Positions 35,495 to 45,386 of a stretch of 64,000 nt of DNA are shown piece after piece. The stretch covers positions 1,302,001 to 1,366,000 of the forward strand of contig CAWDDX010000007.1 of assembly GCA_963801195.1 (NCBI GenBank). The letters are read 5' to 3'. Position numbers and translations under genes: made by a program. The notes below the pieces were generated by a model. The model was not told the DNA's origin, made no database searches, and saw only the letters and a list, made by a program, of their open reading frames with translations. The stretch is from SZUA-36 sp963801195. Lineage in GTDB: Bacteria > Pseudomonadota > Gammaproteobacteria > Xanthomonadales > SZUA-36. Numbering within the stretch: position 1 is the first letter of the stretch; each line of letters opens with the position of its first letter.

Positions 35495-36559
35495 TTACTC
35501 GTATTTCTCAAGGGAGCGGTTCAACTGGTTGTTCACCAGCAGAAAGGTGGCCCGCTTGGAAAATTCCTTGAGTTTCAACGCGCCGATATAGGTGGCCGTA
35601 CTGCGCAGTGAACCGAATAACTCGTCGACGAAGTCGTTCACGTCTCCCTTGTAGGGCAACAGCACTTCGCGCCCTTCGCTGGCCCGGTGCTTGGCGACAC
35701 CACCGTAATGGTTCTTCATCGCCGCCTGCGAACTCATACCATAGTACTCCTTGAATTTTTCACCGTTCTTCTCGACGAGCGCGCCGCCGGATTGTTTGAA
35801 GCCCGAGAAAAACTGTCCGCTCATCAAAAAATCAGTGCCGCCGCAAAATGCCTTGGCTGCGTCGCTCGGGTATACCGCCCCGCCATCCGACATGACGAGG
35901 CCGACGCCCGTCGCCGGGTTGCTCATACCATGCGCCGCATCTGAACATTCGATGATGGCGCTGAGCTGCGGATACCCGACACCCGTCATACGGCGCGTGG
36001 TGCATGCGCTTCCACTGCCGATGCCGACCTTGACGATGTCGGCGCCGCGCAGCAGGATTTCCTCGGTGATTTCGTTGGTGACGCAATTACCGGCAATGAT
36101 CGTGTGCCCCGGGCACATCGCGCGCAGTTCTTCGACTTTCAGCACAAACCGCTCCAGGTAGGCATTCGGCACATCCAAAACGATAAAGTTGAATTTATCA
36201 CCCAGTCCGGCTTCCAGCACCGTCACCAGCTTTTCAATATCCTCATCCCGTATTCCCAGTGAATAAGCGACGTAATCAGGCTCCGTAAAGCCAGCAAAAA
36301 ACGCCTTCAACTCCTCGATCGAATAATGCTTGTGCAACGCGGTAATCATCTTGTGGACAGACAAGGCGCGCGCCATTTCGAAAGTTCCGGATGTATCCAT
36401 GTTCGATGCCACGATCGGCACGCCGGTCCACGTCCGGCCGCTGTGCATGAAGGTAAACCTGCGGTTCAGGTCAAAATTCTTCCTGCTCGTGAGCGTGCTG
36501 CGCTTGGGACGGATCAGGACATCACTAAAATCAAGTTTCACATCGTTATCAATTCTCAT
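35495..36559 (-). CDS. guaC: GMP reductase
   Basis: 354 residues from the ATG at 36557-36559, close to the usual 347. It converts GMP to IMP and ammonia with NADPH in purine salvage. The IMPDH/GMPR barrel shows the catalytic loop GIGSGSACTTR with Cys186 at exactly the E. coli GuaC position, SNMDTSGTF near 52-60 and the GMPR-specific MSSQAAMKNHYGG flap. No CBS domains are present, which separates it from IMP dehydrogenase. A longer frame up to 36667 is unsupported. Confidence 0.92.
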   Translation of the reverse strand: MRIDNDVKLDFSDVLIRPKRSTLTSRKNFDLNRRFTFMHSGRTWTGVPIVASNMDTSGTFEMARALSVHKMITALHKHYSIEELKAFFAGFTEPDYVAYSLGIRDEDIEKLVTVLEAGLGDKFNFIVLDVPNAYLERFVLKVEELRAMCPGHTIIAGNCVTNEITEEILLRGADIVKVGIGSGSACTTRRMTGVGYPQLSAIIECSDAAHGMSNPATGVGLVMSDGGAVYPSDAAKAFCGGTDFLMSGQFFSGFKQSGGALVEKNGEKFKEYYGMSSQAAMKNHYGGVAKHRASEGREVLLPYKGDVNDFVDELFGSLRSTATYIGALKLKEFSKRATFLLVNNQLNRSLEKYE

Positions 36560-36781
36560 GTTTTCACCATCATCATCCGTTGACGCTACGCCATATTCAC
36601 GTTGAAATTCTCGTTTTCCAAAACGTGGATGCATGGGGAATATACAACAGAGATCACCTGGATTCACTGATAGGGATACACAACAGTAGCCTTTCTCTGT
36701 TTATAATGAATGGGCAAAACATCAGCGACGTGCTGAACAATAACAAGCTGTCGGGAAGACGGCCATTTGGGTACAAGGGAA

Positions 36782-37749
36782 ATGAATATAATAAAATCAG
36801 CCACCACCGGTCGTTTATGCAAAACTTTACCCATGACCGTATCCGCCATCGGGTGCATATTGTTGGCACAGACCGCCTATGCACAAAATAGTCAATCAAA
36901 TTCCGTTTCGGCGCTGGGCCGCCTGCAACCTGAAGGAGGAATCATCCTCATAGGCGCCGCATCAACGCCCGAAGCCATATCGGGTTCCATACTCACGCAC
37001 CCTGCTGGTCAGTGAAGGGGATTTTGTCGAAGCTGGCGCACTGTTGGCAGTGACCGATGCCGCCGCCGTCCTGACGGCCAGGGTAAAGCAGGCGCAAGCC
37101 CTACAACAGACGGCCACACGCGCAGCGGAAGCTGCACAAAGCCAGGCCGGTGAATCCTGCGTGAGGGCCGACGTGGCGAAACGCGAGGCGGACCGCCGGG
37201 TCCGTTTGCTGAGTCAGAAGCTCGCCTCCGAAGAAGAAACCGAATCCGCCCTCGGTCAGGCCGAGGCAACCGCAGCATCCTGCACGGCTGCGAAAGCCAA
37301 CGCCCTTTATGCGCAATCTGAAATCGACGTGAGCATCGCATCGGTTGAGGTTGCGCAGGCAGAGCTTGAGCGCGCCTATATCAAGGCGCCGGTCGGCGGC
37401 AGGATACTGGACGTACTGCGGCAACCCGGTGAACTCATCGGCGCCGAAGGTGTGCTGGAGCTTGGCAGGGTCGATAAAATGTACGCCGTTGCCGAAGTTT
37501 ACGAAACCGACATCCGGCGTGTGAAGATCGGCCAGACGGCAACCAGTCACGAGTGATGCCCTGCCGCGGCCACTGAGTGGAAAGGTTGAATTGATCCGCC
37601 ACAAGGTGCAAAAACAGGATGTTACCGGGAACCGACCCGGCCGCGGATAAGGATGCGCGGATCATCGAGGTTGAAATCCTCCTGGATGATTCAGAAGTCT
37701 GCAGCATTCTTTGACCTACCTGCAAGTCGAAATCATCATCGATGCATGA
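36782..37749 (+). pseudogene. devB: Broken DevB/HlyD-type membrane fusion protein
   Basis: The parts of an adaptor protein are spread over three reading frames. A signal peptide (ILLAQTAYA) and VSALGRLQPEGG open it (36782 to about 37000). The biotinyl-lipoyl segment LLVSEGDFVEAGALLAVTD, the coiled coil and AELERAYIKAPVGGRILDV follow in another frame (to about 37546). Then come DALPRPLSGKVELIRHK (to about 37628) and DARIIEVEILLDDSEV (to about 37705), and finally LTYLQVEIIIDA with a stop at 37747-37749. At least four frameshifts separate them, so no functional product is expected. It precedes devC by 9 bp, as an intact devB would. Confidence 0.85.
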
Positions 37750-37758
37750 GTTGGCCGC

Positions 37759-38907
37759 ATGACCCCGCCCCTGGGCTGGCTGCAACTCCGCCACCGACCC
37801 ATGCGTCTGCTGGTCGCACTCGCAGGTATCGGTTTTGCCGTGCTGCTGATCATGATGCAACTGGGTTTTCGTTCCGCCCTGTTTGAAAGCGCAGTGCGTT
37901 TTCATGAGCGTTTGAATTACGATATCGCGCTATTTTCCACCAGCAGTGTATTCATCGTCCGGCCACAGCCATTTTCGAACCGGCGGCTTTACCAGGCCCT
38001 CGGGGATAAATCGGTTGCGTCCGTTTCACCCGTGCACATTTTCCCCGGCGTTTGGAAAAACCCGTGGAACAACGACCGCCGCAGCATTAGCGTGTTTGGC
38101 TTTGACCCCGAAGACGATATTCTCAATGCGGAAGGTTTCGATGAAAATCGCCAACTGCTCCGGCAACAGGACGTTGTCCTTTTTGATGCTGCATCACGGC
38201 CCGAATTTGGTCCGGTCACGAAAGAATTCAATTCGGAAACCGGTCTCACGACCGAGCTCAACGATCGTAAAATAAAGGTGGTCGGGCTTTTCAAAATGGG
38301 CACGTCGTTTGGTATCGACGGCAATATCCTGACCAGTGAAGATAACTGGCTCCGCCTGTTTCCAGACCGTTCACGCAACGAGATCGAACTGGGTCTGATC
38401 AGGCTCAAGGAAGGCGCCGATCCCGGGGCAACACGCGACCGTCTTCGGAATTACCTGCCAAAGGATATTCTCGTGATGACCAAGGCCGATTTTGTCCAGC
38501 GAGAGAAAGATTACTGGAATGCAGCCACACCGATCGGCTATATCTTTGCCTTCGGCGCAATTATGGGGTTTGTTGTCGGCGCCATTATTGTCTACCAGAT
38601 ACTGTTTGCGGACGTATCAGAACATTTGAACGAATACGCGACATTACGTGCGCTGGGATACCCGAACCGCTTTATTTCCGGCATCGTGATCCAGCAGGCC
38701 TTTATTCTCGGCGTGTTGGGTTACATTCCGGGGATGGTGTTGGTTCACTGGCTGTCCCTCAAGGCTGCGGGTGCGACCCACCTGCCCCTGTATATCACCC
38801 AAGAGCGCGCCCTGACAGTGTTCTTGCTGACCCTGTCGATGTGCGCCATATCGGCTTTGCTGGCAGTGCGCAAGGTACGGCGACTCGACCCGGCGGATGT
38901 GTTCTGA
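37759..38907 (+). CDS. devC: DevC-type ABC exporter permease
   Basis: 382 residues. The N-terminal helix follows QLRHRPMRLLVALAGIGFAVLLIMMQLGF, then a periplasmic domain (about 50-255) and three C-terminal helices of the FtsX type with HLNEYATLRALGYPNRFI as coupling segment. DevC works with an HlyD-like adaptor (DevB) and the DevA ATPase in cyanobacterial glycolipid export and related bacterial exporters. The reading frame is intact although the devB just upstream is broken. The stop overlaps the devA start (TGATG). Confidence 0.87.
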   Translation: MTPPLGWLQLRHRPMRLLVALAGIGFAVLLIMMQLGFRSALFESAVRFHERLNYDIALFSTSSVFIVRPQPFSNRRLYQALGDKSVASVSPVHIFPGVWKNPWNNDRRSISVFGFDPEDDILNAEGFDENRQLLRQQDVVLFDAASRPEFGPVTKEFNSETGLTTELNDRKIKVVGLFKMGTSFGIDGNILTSEDNWLRLFPDRSRNEIELGLIRLKEGADPGATRDRLRNYLPKDILVMTKADFVQREKDYWNAATPIGYIFAFGAIMGFVVGAIIVYQILFADVSEHLNEYATLRALGYPNRFISGIVIQQAFILGVLGYIPGMVLVHWLSLKAAGATHLPLYITQERALTVFLLTLSMCAISALLAVRKVRRLDPADVF

Positions 38908-40247
38908 TGTCCGGTTCAAGCCCAATCAGCATCGCTGGCCTGAACCATTCATTTGGCAAGGGTGCGCTGCGGAAACAGATCCTGTTCGACATTACGACAG
39001 AAATCCCTCAAGGCGAAATTGTCATTGTCACCGGTCCGTCGGGTTCCGGAAAAACCACCATGCTGACGCTGGTCGGCGCCCTGCGCTCTGCACAGCAAGG
39101 CAGCGTCCGGGTAATGGGCCAGGAACTCTGTGGCGCAAAACACCGGACACTCGAAAAAGTACGTAAACAGATCGGCTTTATTTTCCAGCAACACAATTTG
39201 CTGGGAGCCTTGAGCGCCATTCAAAATGTCGAACTCGGAGCGCGCGTCACCGGCAGAATCAGTCGCTCCGAGCTTCGCGCACGCGCAGAAAAGATGTTGG
39301 AAGCCGTGGGCCTGGGTGACCGCATGAATTACCATCCTGAACAGCTATCCGGCGGTCAGCGGCAACGCGTGGCGATTGCCAGGGCCCTGGTCGGCGAACC
39401 CGCCATGCTGCTCGCCGATGAACCCACCGCATCCCTCGACAAACAATCCGGACGCGAAGTGGTTGAGCGGATGAAGTTCCTGGCCAAGGAACACGGCACC
39501 ACCATCCTGCTGGTTACCCACGATAACCGTATTCTGGATATCGCCGACCGGATCGTTCACCTCGAGGACGGGCGTCTTTCAACCTTCACCGATTCGGTTA
39601 TTGCCAACAACCGCCACATGATGCAAATGCTGGCGGAAAACCGCAAAAAGCAACCGATCGAGGCACTGGTCGAAGACCTTGACGAAACCGGGTTCGAGCA
39701 GCTTTTGAGTGAGATTACAGAGGAATCCAAACGGTTTCTTGCGGCCACCGCGCTGGCCAGTGACGTGGCCTTCAAGGGCATGCTGGCGCGCGGCTTGTCC
39801 GCCTTCACACATAAGCTGAGCCAATTGCTCAATGCCGAGCGCTCATCCCTGTTCCTGGTAGAAGGCCAAACATTGCTGCTCAAGGTCGCCAGGGACCTGG
39901 ACAGCGGCACCGAGATCAGAATACCCATTGGTACCGGCATCGCAGGTGCGGCGGCACAAAGCGGCCAGATCATCAATATACCCGACGCTTATGCCGATTC
40001 GCGCTTCAACCCCGATGTCGATAAAAAAACCGGCTTCCGCACCCGTTCCATTCTCAGTCTGCCTATCAAGGACCAGCGCGGCGTGGTCTTCGCGGTAGCA
40101 CAATTGCTGAACCGAAAAGACGGCCAGCCTTTTGACCGCAGTGATGAAAACCGGTTTGCAAGTTTCATCGATTCCATCGGTTTGATATTTGAAACCCTGG
40201 AAGGCCTGACCAGTATCGAAACCAACGAAAACAAGGCAGAACAGTGA
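38907..40247 (+). CDS. devA: DevA-type ABC ATPase fused to a GAF domain
   Basis: 446 residues from the ATG at 38907. The ABC domain (5-225) has Walker A GPSGSGKT (43-50), signature LSGGQRQR (147-154) and Walker B LLADEPTASLD. After a helical linker, residues about 290-440 form a GAF sensor domain (LLNAERSSLFLVEG, GTGIAGAAAQSGQIINIPDAYADSRF, the pattern of GAF proteins). DevA normally ends near 230, so a ligand-sensing domain has been attached to the pump motor. GTGA overlap with the next gene couples their translation. Confidence 0.9.
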   Translation: MSGSSPISIAGLNHSFGKGALRKQILFDITTEIPQGEIVIVTGPSGSGKTTMLTLVGALRSAQQGSVRVMGQELCGAKHRTLEKVRKQIGFIFQQHNLLGALSAIQNVELGARVTGRISRSELRARAEKMLEAVGLGDRMNYHPEQLSGGQRQRVAIARALVGEPAMLLADEPTASLDKQSGREVVERMKFLAKEHGTTILLVTHDNRILDIADRIVHLEDGRLSTFTDSVIANNRHMMQMLAENRKKQPIEALVEDLDETGFEQLLSEITEESKRFLAATALASDVAFKGMLARGLSAFTHKLSQLLNAERSSLFLVEGQTLLLKVARDLDSGTEIRIPIGTGIAGAAAQSGQIINIPDAYADSRFNPDVDKKTGFRTRSILSLPIKDQRGVVFAVAQLLNRKDGQPFDRSDENRFASFIDSIGLIFETLEGLTSIETNENKAEQ

Positions 40248-42061
40248 CAGAAACACAAGCGCAGGTTCGCCAACTCGCTGAAAAATACTTCGAAATTCCA
40301 TTACCGGAGGAATCACTCAACGACTTTGAAATTTGCGAGATCGCCGGTGGCGACTGGTTATTCCGCCAGGGTGACGATGGCAACTCGCTTTACCTGCTCG
40401 TACGTGGCCGCCTGCAAGTTTTCAAGGAAAACCCGGAACCGCAACCCCCGCATTTACTCGGTGAAGTGGTACCCGGAGAGAGCGTCGGCGAGGTCGGTTT
40501 GCTCAGCGGGGAAAGTCGCAGCGCCGGTATCCGTGCGATCCGTGACAGTCTGCTGATAAAAATGAGCCGTAAATCGTTTGAAAAGTTATCCGCCAGTCAT
40601 CCCGCGCTGATCATGAAGCTGGCATCGCATGTCGCCAAGCTGCTGCAGCGCAGTAACTCAGGCGCCGGTGCGGCGGCGGCGAAGCGACTCAGCAGCATCA
40701 CCCTGTTACCACTGACCGATTCCACGCGAGCCAGGGAATTTTGCCGTGAACTTACAAAAGGCCTGGAAGGCTTCGGCCCGACTTTGAGCCTGTCGTGCGA
40801 TAACCTGGTTGACATTGGTGCGCCGGTAAACCTGTCCACTGGCCAGGACGACATCCCCGACGCATTGAAGTTCTGGGTGCACGATCAGGAAACCCGCAAC
40901 CGCTTTTTAATCTACCGTTGCGAGGCGAATGACAGCCCCTGGACGCGATTCGCTATGCGTCAGTCTGACCTGGTCGTTTTCATTGCCGATGCCAAGGATC
41001 ATCCGGGACTTTCCGACTGGGAAGCCCGTCTGCGCGCCGGCAAAGGCGCGGCCACGGGGAGGCAGGCCCTGGTTTTGCTGCAACCGGGTTCGGATACGCC
41101 GATCACCGCAACGGCCCGATGGCTGAAAGAGCGGCGGCCGCATTTTCATTTGCACGTTCGCAAAGACAAGGCCGATGACATCCAACGCGTGGCGCGGGTG
41201 ATCTCCGGAAACGCATTGGGCCTGGTGCTGGGTGGTGGTGGCGCGCGCGGCTATGCCCATCTTGGGGTCTACAAGGCGCTACTGGAACTGGGTATTGTGG
41301 TTGACTGGGTCGGCGGCGCCAGCATCGGCTCCATCTTCGCCGGACCTGTGGCGGCGGACTGGAGTTATGACAAGGCTTACCAGGTTGCCAGGCACAGTTT
41401 CGTCAAGGGAAAACCGTTCAGCGACTACACCCTGCCCGTCGCCGCGTTGATACGCGGCCGCCGCATGGAACGCGAACTGAACGCGACCCAGGATTTACAG
41501 ATCGAAGACATGCCGCTGCCTTTTTTCTGCATATCGAGCATCCTCGACAGCGGCGAACTCTGCCTGCACGAGTCCGGGCACCTTGCGAGCGCCCTGCGTG
41601 CTGGCGCCGCCCTGCCGGGGGTGATACCACCGGCGGTGGTGAACAAGCGCCTGCATATCGACGGTGCGGTCCTGAACAGCCTGCCCGTGGATCTCATGCT
41701 GCAAAAACCAGTAGGCAGGGTCATCGCCGTTGACTTGTCTTCTCACAAATCTTACGAAGTGGATTACCCGGCGATCCCGTCACCGTGGGCAATACTGGCT
41801 GGCCGATTCCTGCCGTTTATGCGAAAGTACCGAGTTCCATCGCTGGCAACCACTATACTTAAGGCGACCGAAATCGGCACCCAGCATCAGGTGAGACTTT
41901 CGGGAAAAATGGCTGACCTGTTGTTACGCCCGCCGGTGCGACAGTTTGGTCTGACCAATGTATCGGCATTTGAGCAGATCGTTGAAACCGGCTACCACTA
42001 CGCGAAACCAGAGCTTGTGAAATGGCTTGATATGGCGAAAACGGATGATTTAGGCAGTTAG
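40244..42061 (+). CDS. cNMP-binding patatin-like phospholipase (NTE/RssA type)
   Basis: 605 residues from the GTG at 40244. A cyclic-nucleotide-binding domain (about 25-135) has the GESVGEVGLLSGE phosphate cassette near 78-90. A middle domain (about 150-315) with a degenerate hydrolase look follows, then a patatin catalytic domain (about 323-510). The oxyanion loop is GGGGARG (330-336), nucleophile Ser360 lies in GGASIGS and Asp473 in HIDGA completes the dyad. This arrangement matches neuropathy-target-esterase-like lysophospholipases. Being fused into the devCA operon suggests it treats the lipid the exporter handles. Confidence 0.9.
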   Translation: MTETQAQVRQLAEKYFEIPLPEESLNDFEICEIAGGDWLFRQGDDGNSLYLLVRGRLQVFKENPEPQPPHLLGEVVPGESVGEVGLLSGESRSAGIRAIRDSLLIKMSRKSFEKLSASHPALIMKLASHVAKLLQRSNSGAGAAAAKRLSSITLLPLTDSTRAREFCRELTKGLEGFGPTLSLSCDNLVDIGAPVNLSTGQDDIPDALKFWVHDQETRNRFLIYRCEANDSPWTRFAMRQSDLVVFIADAKDHPGLSDWEARLRAGKGAATGRQALVLLQPGSDTPITATARWLKERRPHFHLHVRKDKADDIQRVARVISGNALGLVLGGGGARGYAHLGVYKALLELGIVVDWVGGASIGSIFAGPVAADWSYDKAYQVARHSFVKGKPFSDYTLPVAALIRGRRMERELNATQDLQIEDMPLPFFCISSILDSGELCLHESGHLASALRAGAALPGVIPPAVVNKRLHIDGAVLNSLPVDLMLQKPVGRVIAVDLSSHKSYEVDYPAIPSPWAILAGRFLPFMRKYRVPSLATTILKATEIGTQHQVRLSGKMADLLLRPPVRQFGLTNVSAFEQIVETGYHYAKPELVKWLDMAKTDDLGS

Positions 42062-42097
42062 TCGGGAAGGAGCCCGGGCACCAGACAAGAATTCAAC

Positions 42098-44365
42098 ATG
42101 CGCAAAATCACAGCCAACCTCATCTACCTGGTCATGAGCCTGCAGCTCATGACCGGCTGTGCTGTATTGCAAACAAACGAACCGGTGACCGAACTGGCTT
42201 CCCTGCAAAATCAGCACGCGGTGAATACCTTGTTCGCCCTGTCTGAACTGGATGATATCGACACGTTGATAAAGCTGGACAACCACTGGCTGGAGAACCA
42301 GTTTGAGAATGTTCTCGTGGCCCAGGCCGCATCCGCAAAAACTTACAACTTGCGTAAAATTAACTTTAATTTTATACGTCAAATCATATCTTTAGAAGCA
42401 TTAATTGATATTAAAGATGAAGCTGGCAATAGCATCACTGCCAGCCTGTCCGGTGACATAAACCTGCAATACCGGGGCAATGGTCTGGAATGGCGACCCC
42501 GTTTCAGCCAGCTGCAAATTACTTCCAATGATTTTGTATTTGCAGGCAGCAGCTACGTTGAAGCCAGTCCGGAACTCACCCGGACCATGCTTGCAAACCT
42601 GAACAGGGATATCGCCCGGGCCACAATCGAAAGCAACAGGAATAGTATACCGATCACCCCTGTACCCCTGGGTGAAATACAGGTTGGTGCATCATTGCCG
42701 GAACTGACAGGGCCAACCGCCAGCGCCACGCAATCCCTCAGGGGCGTGTTTATGGTTGCCGGCAGCGCGCTGCTGATCGACTCGCCATTTACCAGCGTGG
42801 CTCTGGACCTGGCGTTTATCCCGGACATCTCGACCTGCCCTGCCGATGTCACGGTTTCCAGGGCTGAATTTACCAGTGAAATTCAATCCAGGGAACCCGT
42901 GGGCATTGTACGAACCATCAAGAACGCCGGGGACGTGCGCTACTTTTACTCGGAAATCTCCGGCGCAAAGCGTCCTCTGACAATCATCCACTACTGGTTT
43001 GCTGACGGCTTGCCGCAGGCCGTTGAGGAATTATCCGTGGGACCGAGTGAACGCTGGAGAACCTGGTCCACAAACGTTGCGGCTGAAAATGAGGTTTCCC
43101 AGTTGGAAGTGCTGGTGGTTGAGAAGGAATCAGGCTGCATCCTTGCTTCAAAATCCATACGTGCGATTGAATCCGAAGCGCTGATCACGAGGGTCAACCA
43201 GGACGAAGCAAAACGAACTTTTGACCAGCTCAAAACAGCGTTCAATCGCAAGACAAGCGGTTTTTCGATTGTCGCCGACAAGCCCGGAATCGCATTGATC
43301 GAAGTCAAGCGACCGTTCCTGCGGGACGTACTCCAGGCTTCGTTGGCGGATTTGAGCCTTGAAGCGGATTTCGATGTTGACGGCCTTCCGGAAATGCTGA
43401 CTTCAACGCATCTCGAGGCCTTTGACAGCGACAGTATTATTTGTGAACGTCGCGACTGCACACCAGCTGCCCTGTGCAAAATCAACCTTGTTCAGTGTAA
43501 ACGGCTCAGGGACACGCGTGATTGTTCGTCATGCCAGTTCCGCAATCCGCTCAATAACCGCTGTGTCAGTGAAGCGATAGACCCGTTGTGCGAAGCTTCA
43601 CGAAACCGCCAGAACGCACGCTATGAACAAGAACGTAACGACTGTATCGAACGCGCGGAGAATGAAAAAAGGGAGTGTGATCTGCTCAATGCCCAGGCAT
43701 TTGAGAGCTGCCGGATTGAATCGGGTTTCAATGAGTCTGCCTGCGCATCGGTCAAAGCCAGTTTGAAATCATCTAAATCCGAAGAACCGTTGGCGGAGGT
43801 TGATGCCCGGACGAAAGCAACCGGCCGACTCAGTGCCCATTTTTCCAATTTTCTTATCGAAGGCGATCTGGACCGTCTGAAACTGGATATGAGTCTCCAT
43901 TCGAATTTGCGACTGCTGGGTGAACTGGACTTTAAACCCGTTGCCGAATCACAGCCCCTTGCAAAGTGTCTTGCCACCTGGAAGGCTCACTTTGAAAGCA
44001 GGTTTACGAGTACACCCGAGATCAGCAACTTACTCAGTGATCTGGAGCCTGCGCCGGACATGCTCACTGCGCATTGGTCCGGGTTCGGTGTCAGCATAGA
44101 AACCCAGCCTACGCCGCTGGAATCGGTTTTCGTTGACAACCCGCAGCTACTGGCAAGTTGTAAAATCGGTCTGACGGTCAGCACGGTTGAAGCTGCCATT
44201 GCGGGCGCTGATGCGGAATTTTTCAGGGGTCAGACAAAACTGGTCATTCAGCCACTGCCGACAAGAATTCATCTCGCCCCGGCGACGATCGAATTTGGCA
44301 ACATGGTTTACAGTGCGGACGCGAGGCTTTCGGCCCAACAATTGCGGTACGACATTAAAAAATAA
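42098..44365 (+). CDS. Lipoprotein with DUF2914 domain and Cys-rich region
   Basis: 755 residues. A lipobox LMTGC puts the lipid on Cys21. Residues about 250-350 match DUF2914 (RYFYSEISG, IHYWFADG, RWRTWST). Residues about 440-555 are Cys-rich (CERRDC, CKINLVQC, CSSC and so on) with a charged helical piece (RYEQERNDCIERAENEKREC). The rest is beta-rich and includes two similar segments, near 90-240 and near 575-750, of unknown family. It follows the lipase gene by 36 bp and may belong to the same unit. No function can be assigned. Confidence 0.7.
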   Translation: MRKITANLIYLVMSLQLMTGCAVLQTNEPVTELASLQNQHAVNTLFALSELDDIDTLIKLDNHWLENQFENVLVAQAASAKTYNLRKINFNFIRQIISLEALIDIKDEAGNSITASLSGDINLQYRGNGLEWRPRFSQLQITSNDFVFAGSSYVEASPELTRTMLANLNRDIARATIESNRNSIPITPVPLGEIQVGASLPELTGPTASATQSLRGVFMVAGSALLIDSPFTSVALDLAFIPDISTCPADVTVSRAEFTSEIQSREPVGIVRTIKNAGDVRYFYSEISGAKRPLTIIHYWFADGLPQAVEELSVGPSERWRTWSTNVAAENEVSQLEVLVVEKESGCILASKSIRAIESEALITRVNQDEAKRTFDQLKTAFNRKTSGFSIVADKPGIALIEVKRPFLRDVLQASLADLSLEADFDVDGLPEMLTSTHLEAFDSDSIICERRDCTPAALCKINLVQCKRLRDTRDCSSCQFRNPLNNRCVSEAIDPLCEASRNRQNARYEQERNDCIERAENEKRECDLLNAQAFESCRIESGFNESACASVKASLKSSKSEEPLAEVDARTKATGRLSAHFSNFLIEGDLDRLKLDMSLHSNLRLLGELDFKPVAESQPLAKCLATWKAHFESRFTSTPEISNLLSDLEPAPDMLTAHWSGFGVSIETQPTPLESVFVDNPQLLASCKIGLTVSTVEAAIAGADAEFFRGQTKLVIQPLPTRIHLAPATIEFGNMVYSADARLSAQQLRYDIKK

Positions 44366-44399
44366 AAAAACACCACTTCAGCATCCTTGCGAAGCGGTG
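44357..44399 (-). terminator. Terminator for the minus-strand two-component operon
   Basis: On the minus strand the stem CACCGCTTC / GAAGTGGTG (44391-44399 and 44371-44379, one mismatch) is followed by TTTTTTTATTTTTT (44370-44357). It overlaps the end of the DUF2914 gene. The 346-bp gap between the two convergent genes otherwise shows no gene. Confidence 0.7.
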
Positions 44400-44711
44400 A
44401 TGATCTCTCACTCCAACCGGTTGCCTTGACCTCACACGCTGCAATTTTGTGTCCTTACTTGAAAACAGCGCAGTATGCTCAATTGTTAGCCGGTAACCGT
44501 CCCACCTGCCTGATTGTTTATTTCGCCACCGATCTAAACGCTCAGGCGGTGGTAAGGTCAATGAGGTTTCCGGCGCACCTGGGAAGTCAGCAAGGGGTAA
44601 ACTGAACGGGTGCCCCCAAACCTCAAGTCCATACTAAACCGTGCCATTGAACAGATACTGAAACAAAGATGAAGTTTTATTAAATTTTTTATGAAATTAT
44701 GCTAAGAATAA

Positions 44712-45386
44712 TCAGGGATTCAATCGATATCCGAGTCCGCGCACCGTCTCTATGACCGATTCGCTATCGTCACGATCAATTTTCTTGCGTAACTTGCCGA
44801 TGTACACATCCACGACATTGGTCAGGGGATCCATGTTCAAACCCCATACGTTGCTGAGTATGCGTTCGCGGCTGAACAGTGTGCCGGGATGACTCATCAA
44901 CAACTCGATAATCGCCAGTTCCTTTGCGGTCATCTTGATTTCGTTGCCAGAAACGGTGAAGCGCAGCGACTCCCGGTCGAAGGCCAACGTACCAACTGAC
45001 AGTGATTGCGCATCATTGACAACTTCGGAACTGCGCCGCATCACCGTTTCAATCCTCGCCAGCAGTTCCTCGAATGAGAACGGCTTGGTCATATAATCAT
45101 CGGCGCCCATGCGCAGACCGGCGATGACGTCATCCAGGCTGTCCATGGCGGAAAGGATGATCAGGGGCGTATTGATCTTGTTCATACGTAATTGCTGGCA
45201 AATCTCCCGGCCATGTATGCCCGGCAACATCATGTCGAGCAATAACAGGTCAAAATCACCTTCAAGTGCGAGCGCCAGACCGGCCTCACCATCGTTGGCT
45301 ATGACGGGAAAATGCCCTTCTGCACGCAAGCCGCGTTGTAAAAAATCGGCGATACGTATCTCGTCTTCAACAATCAGTATTCTCAT
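44712..45386 (-). CDS. OmpR-family response regulator
   Basis: 224 residues. The receiver domain has acidic pocket VEDE (6-9) and phosphoacceptor Asp51 (LLLLDMMLPG). It is followed by a winged-helix DNA-binding domain with TAKELAIIELLMSHPGTLFSRERILSNVWG and the final DVYIGKLRKKID...VRGLGYRL. Its start overlaps the kinase stop by 4 bp (ATGA), so it is the partner of that kinase. Targets unknown. Confidence 0.93.
   Translation of the reverse strand: MRILIVEDEIRIADFLQRGLRAEGHFPVIANDGEAGLALALEGDFDLLLLDMMLPGIHGREICQQLRMNKINTPLIILSAMDSLDDVIAGLRMGADDYMTKPFSFEELLARIETVMRRSSEVVNDAQSLSVGTLAFDRESLRFTVSGNEIKMTAKELAIIELLMSHPGTLFSRERILSNVWGLNMDPLTNVVDVYIGKLRKKIDRDDSESVIETVRGLGYRLNP

Noticed and set aside
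36782..37749. Reading devB as two separate small genes (82 and 170 codons)
   Set aside because: The pieces join into one HlyD-type protein across frames, so a broken gene explains them better than two genes.
44387..44605. 72-codon forward frame in the gap after the DUF2914 gene
   Set aside because: It has no ribosome site, no recognisable protein features and overlaps a terminator hairpin.
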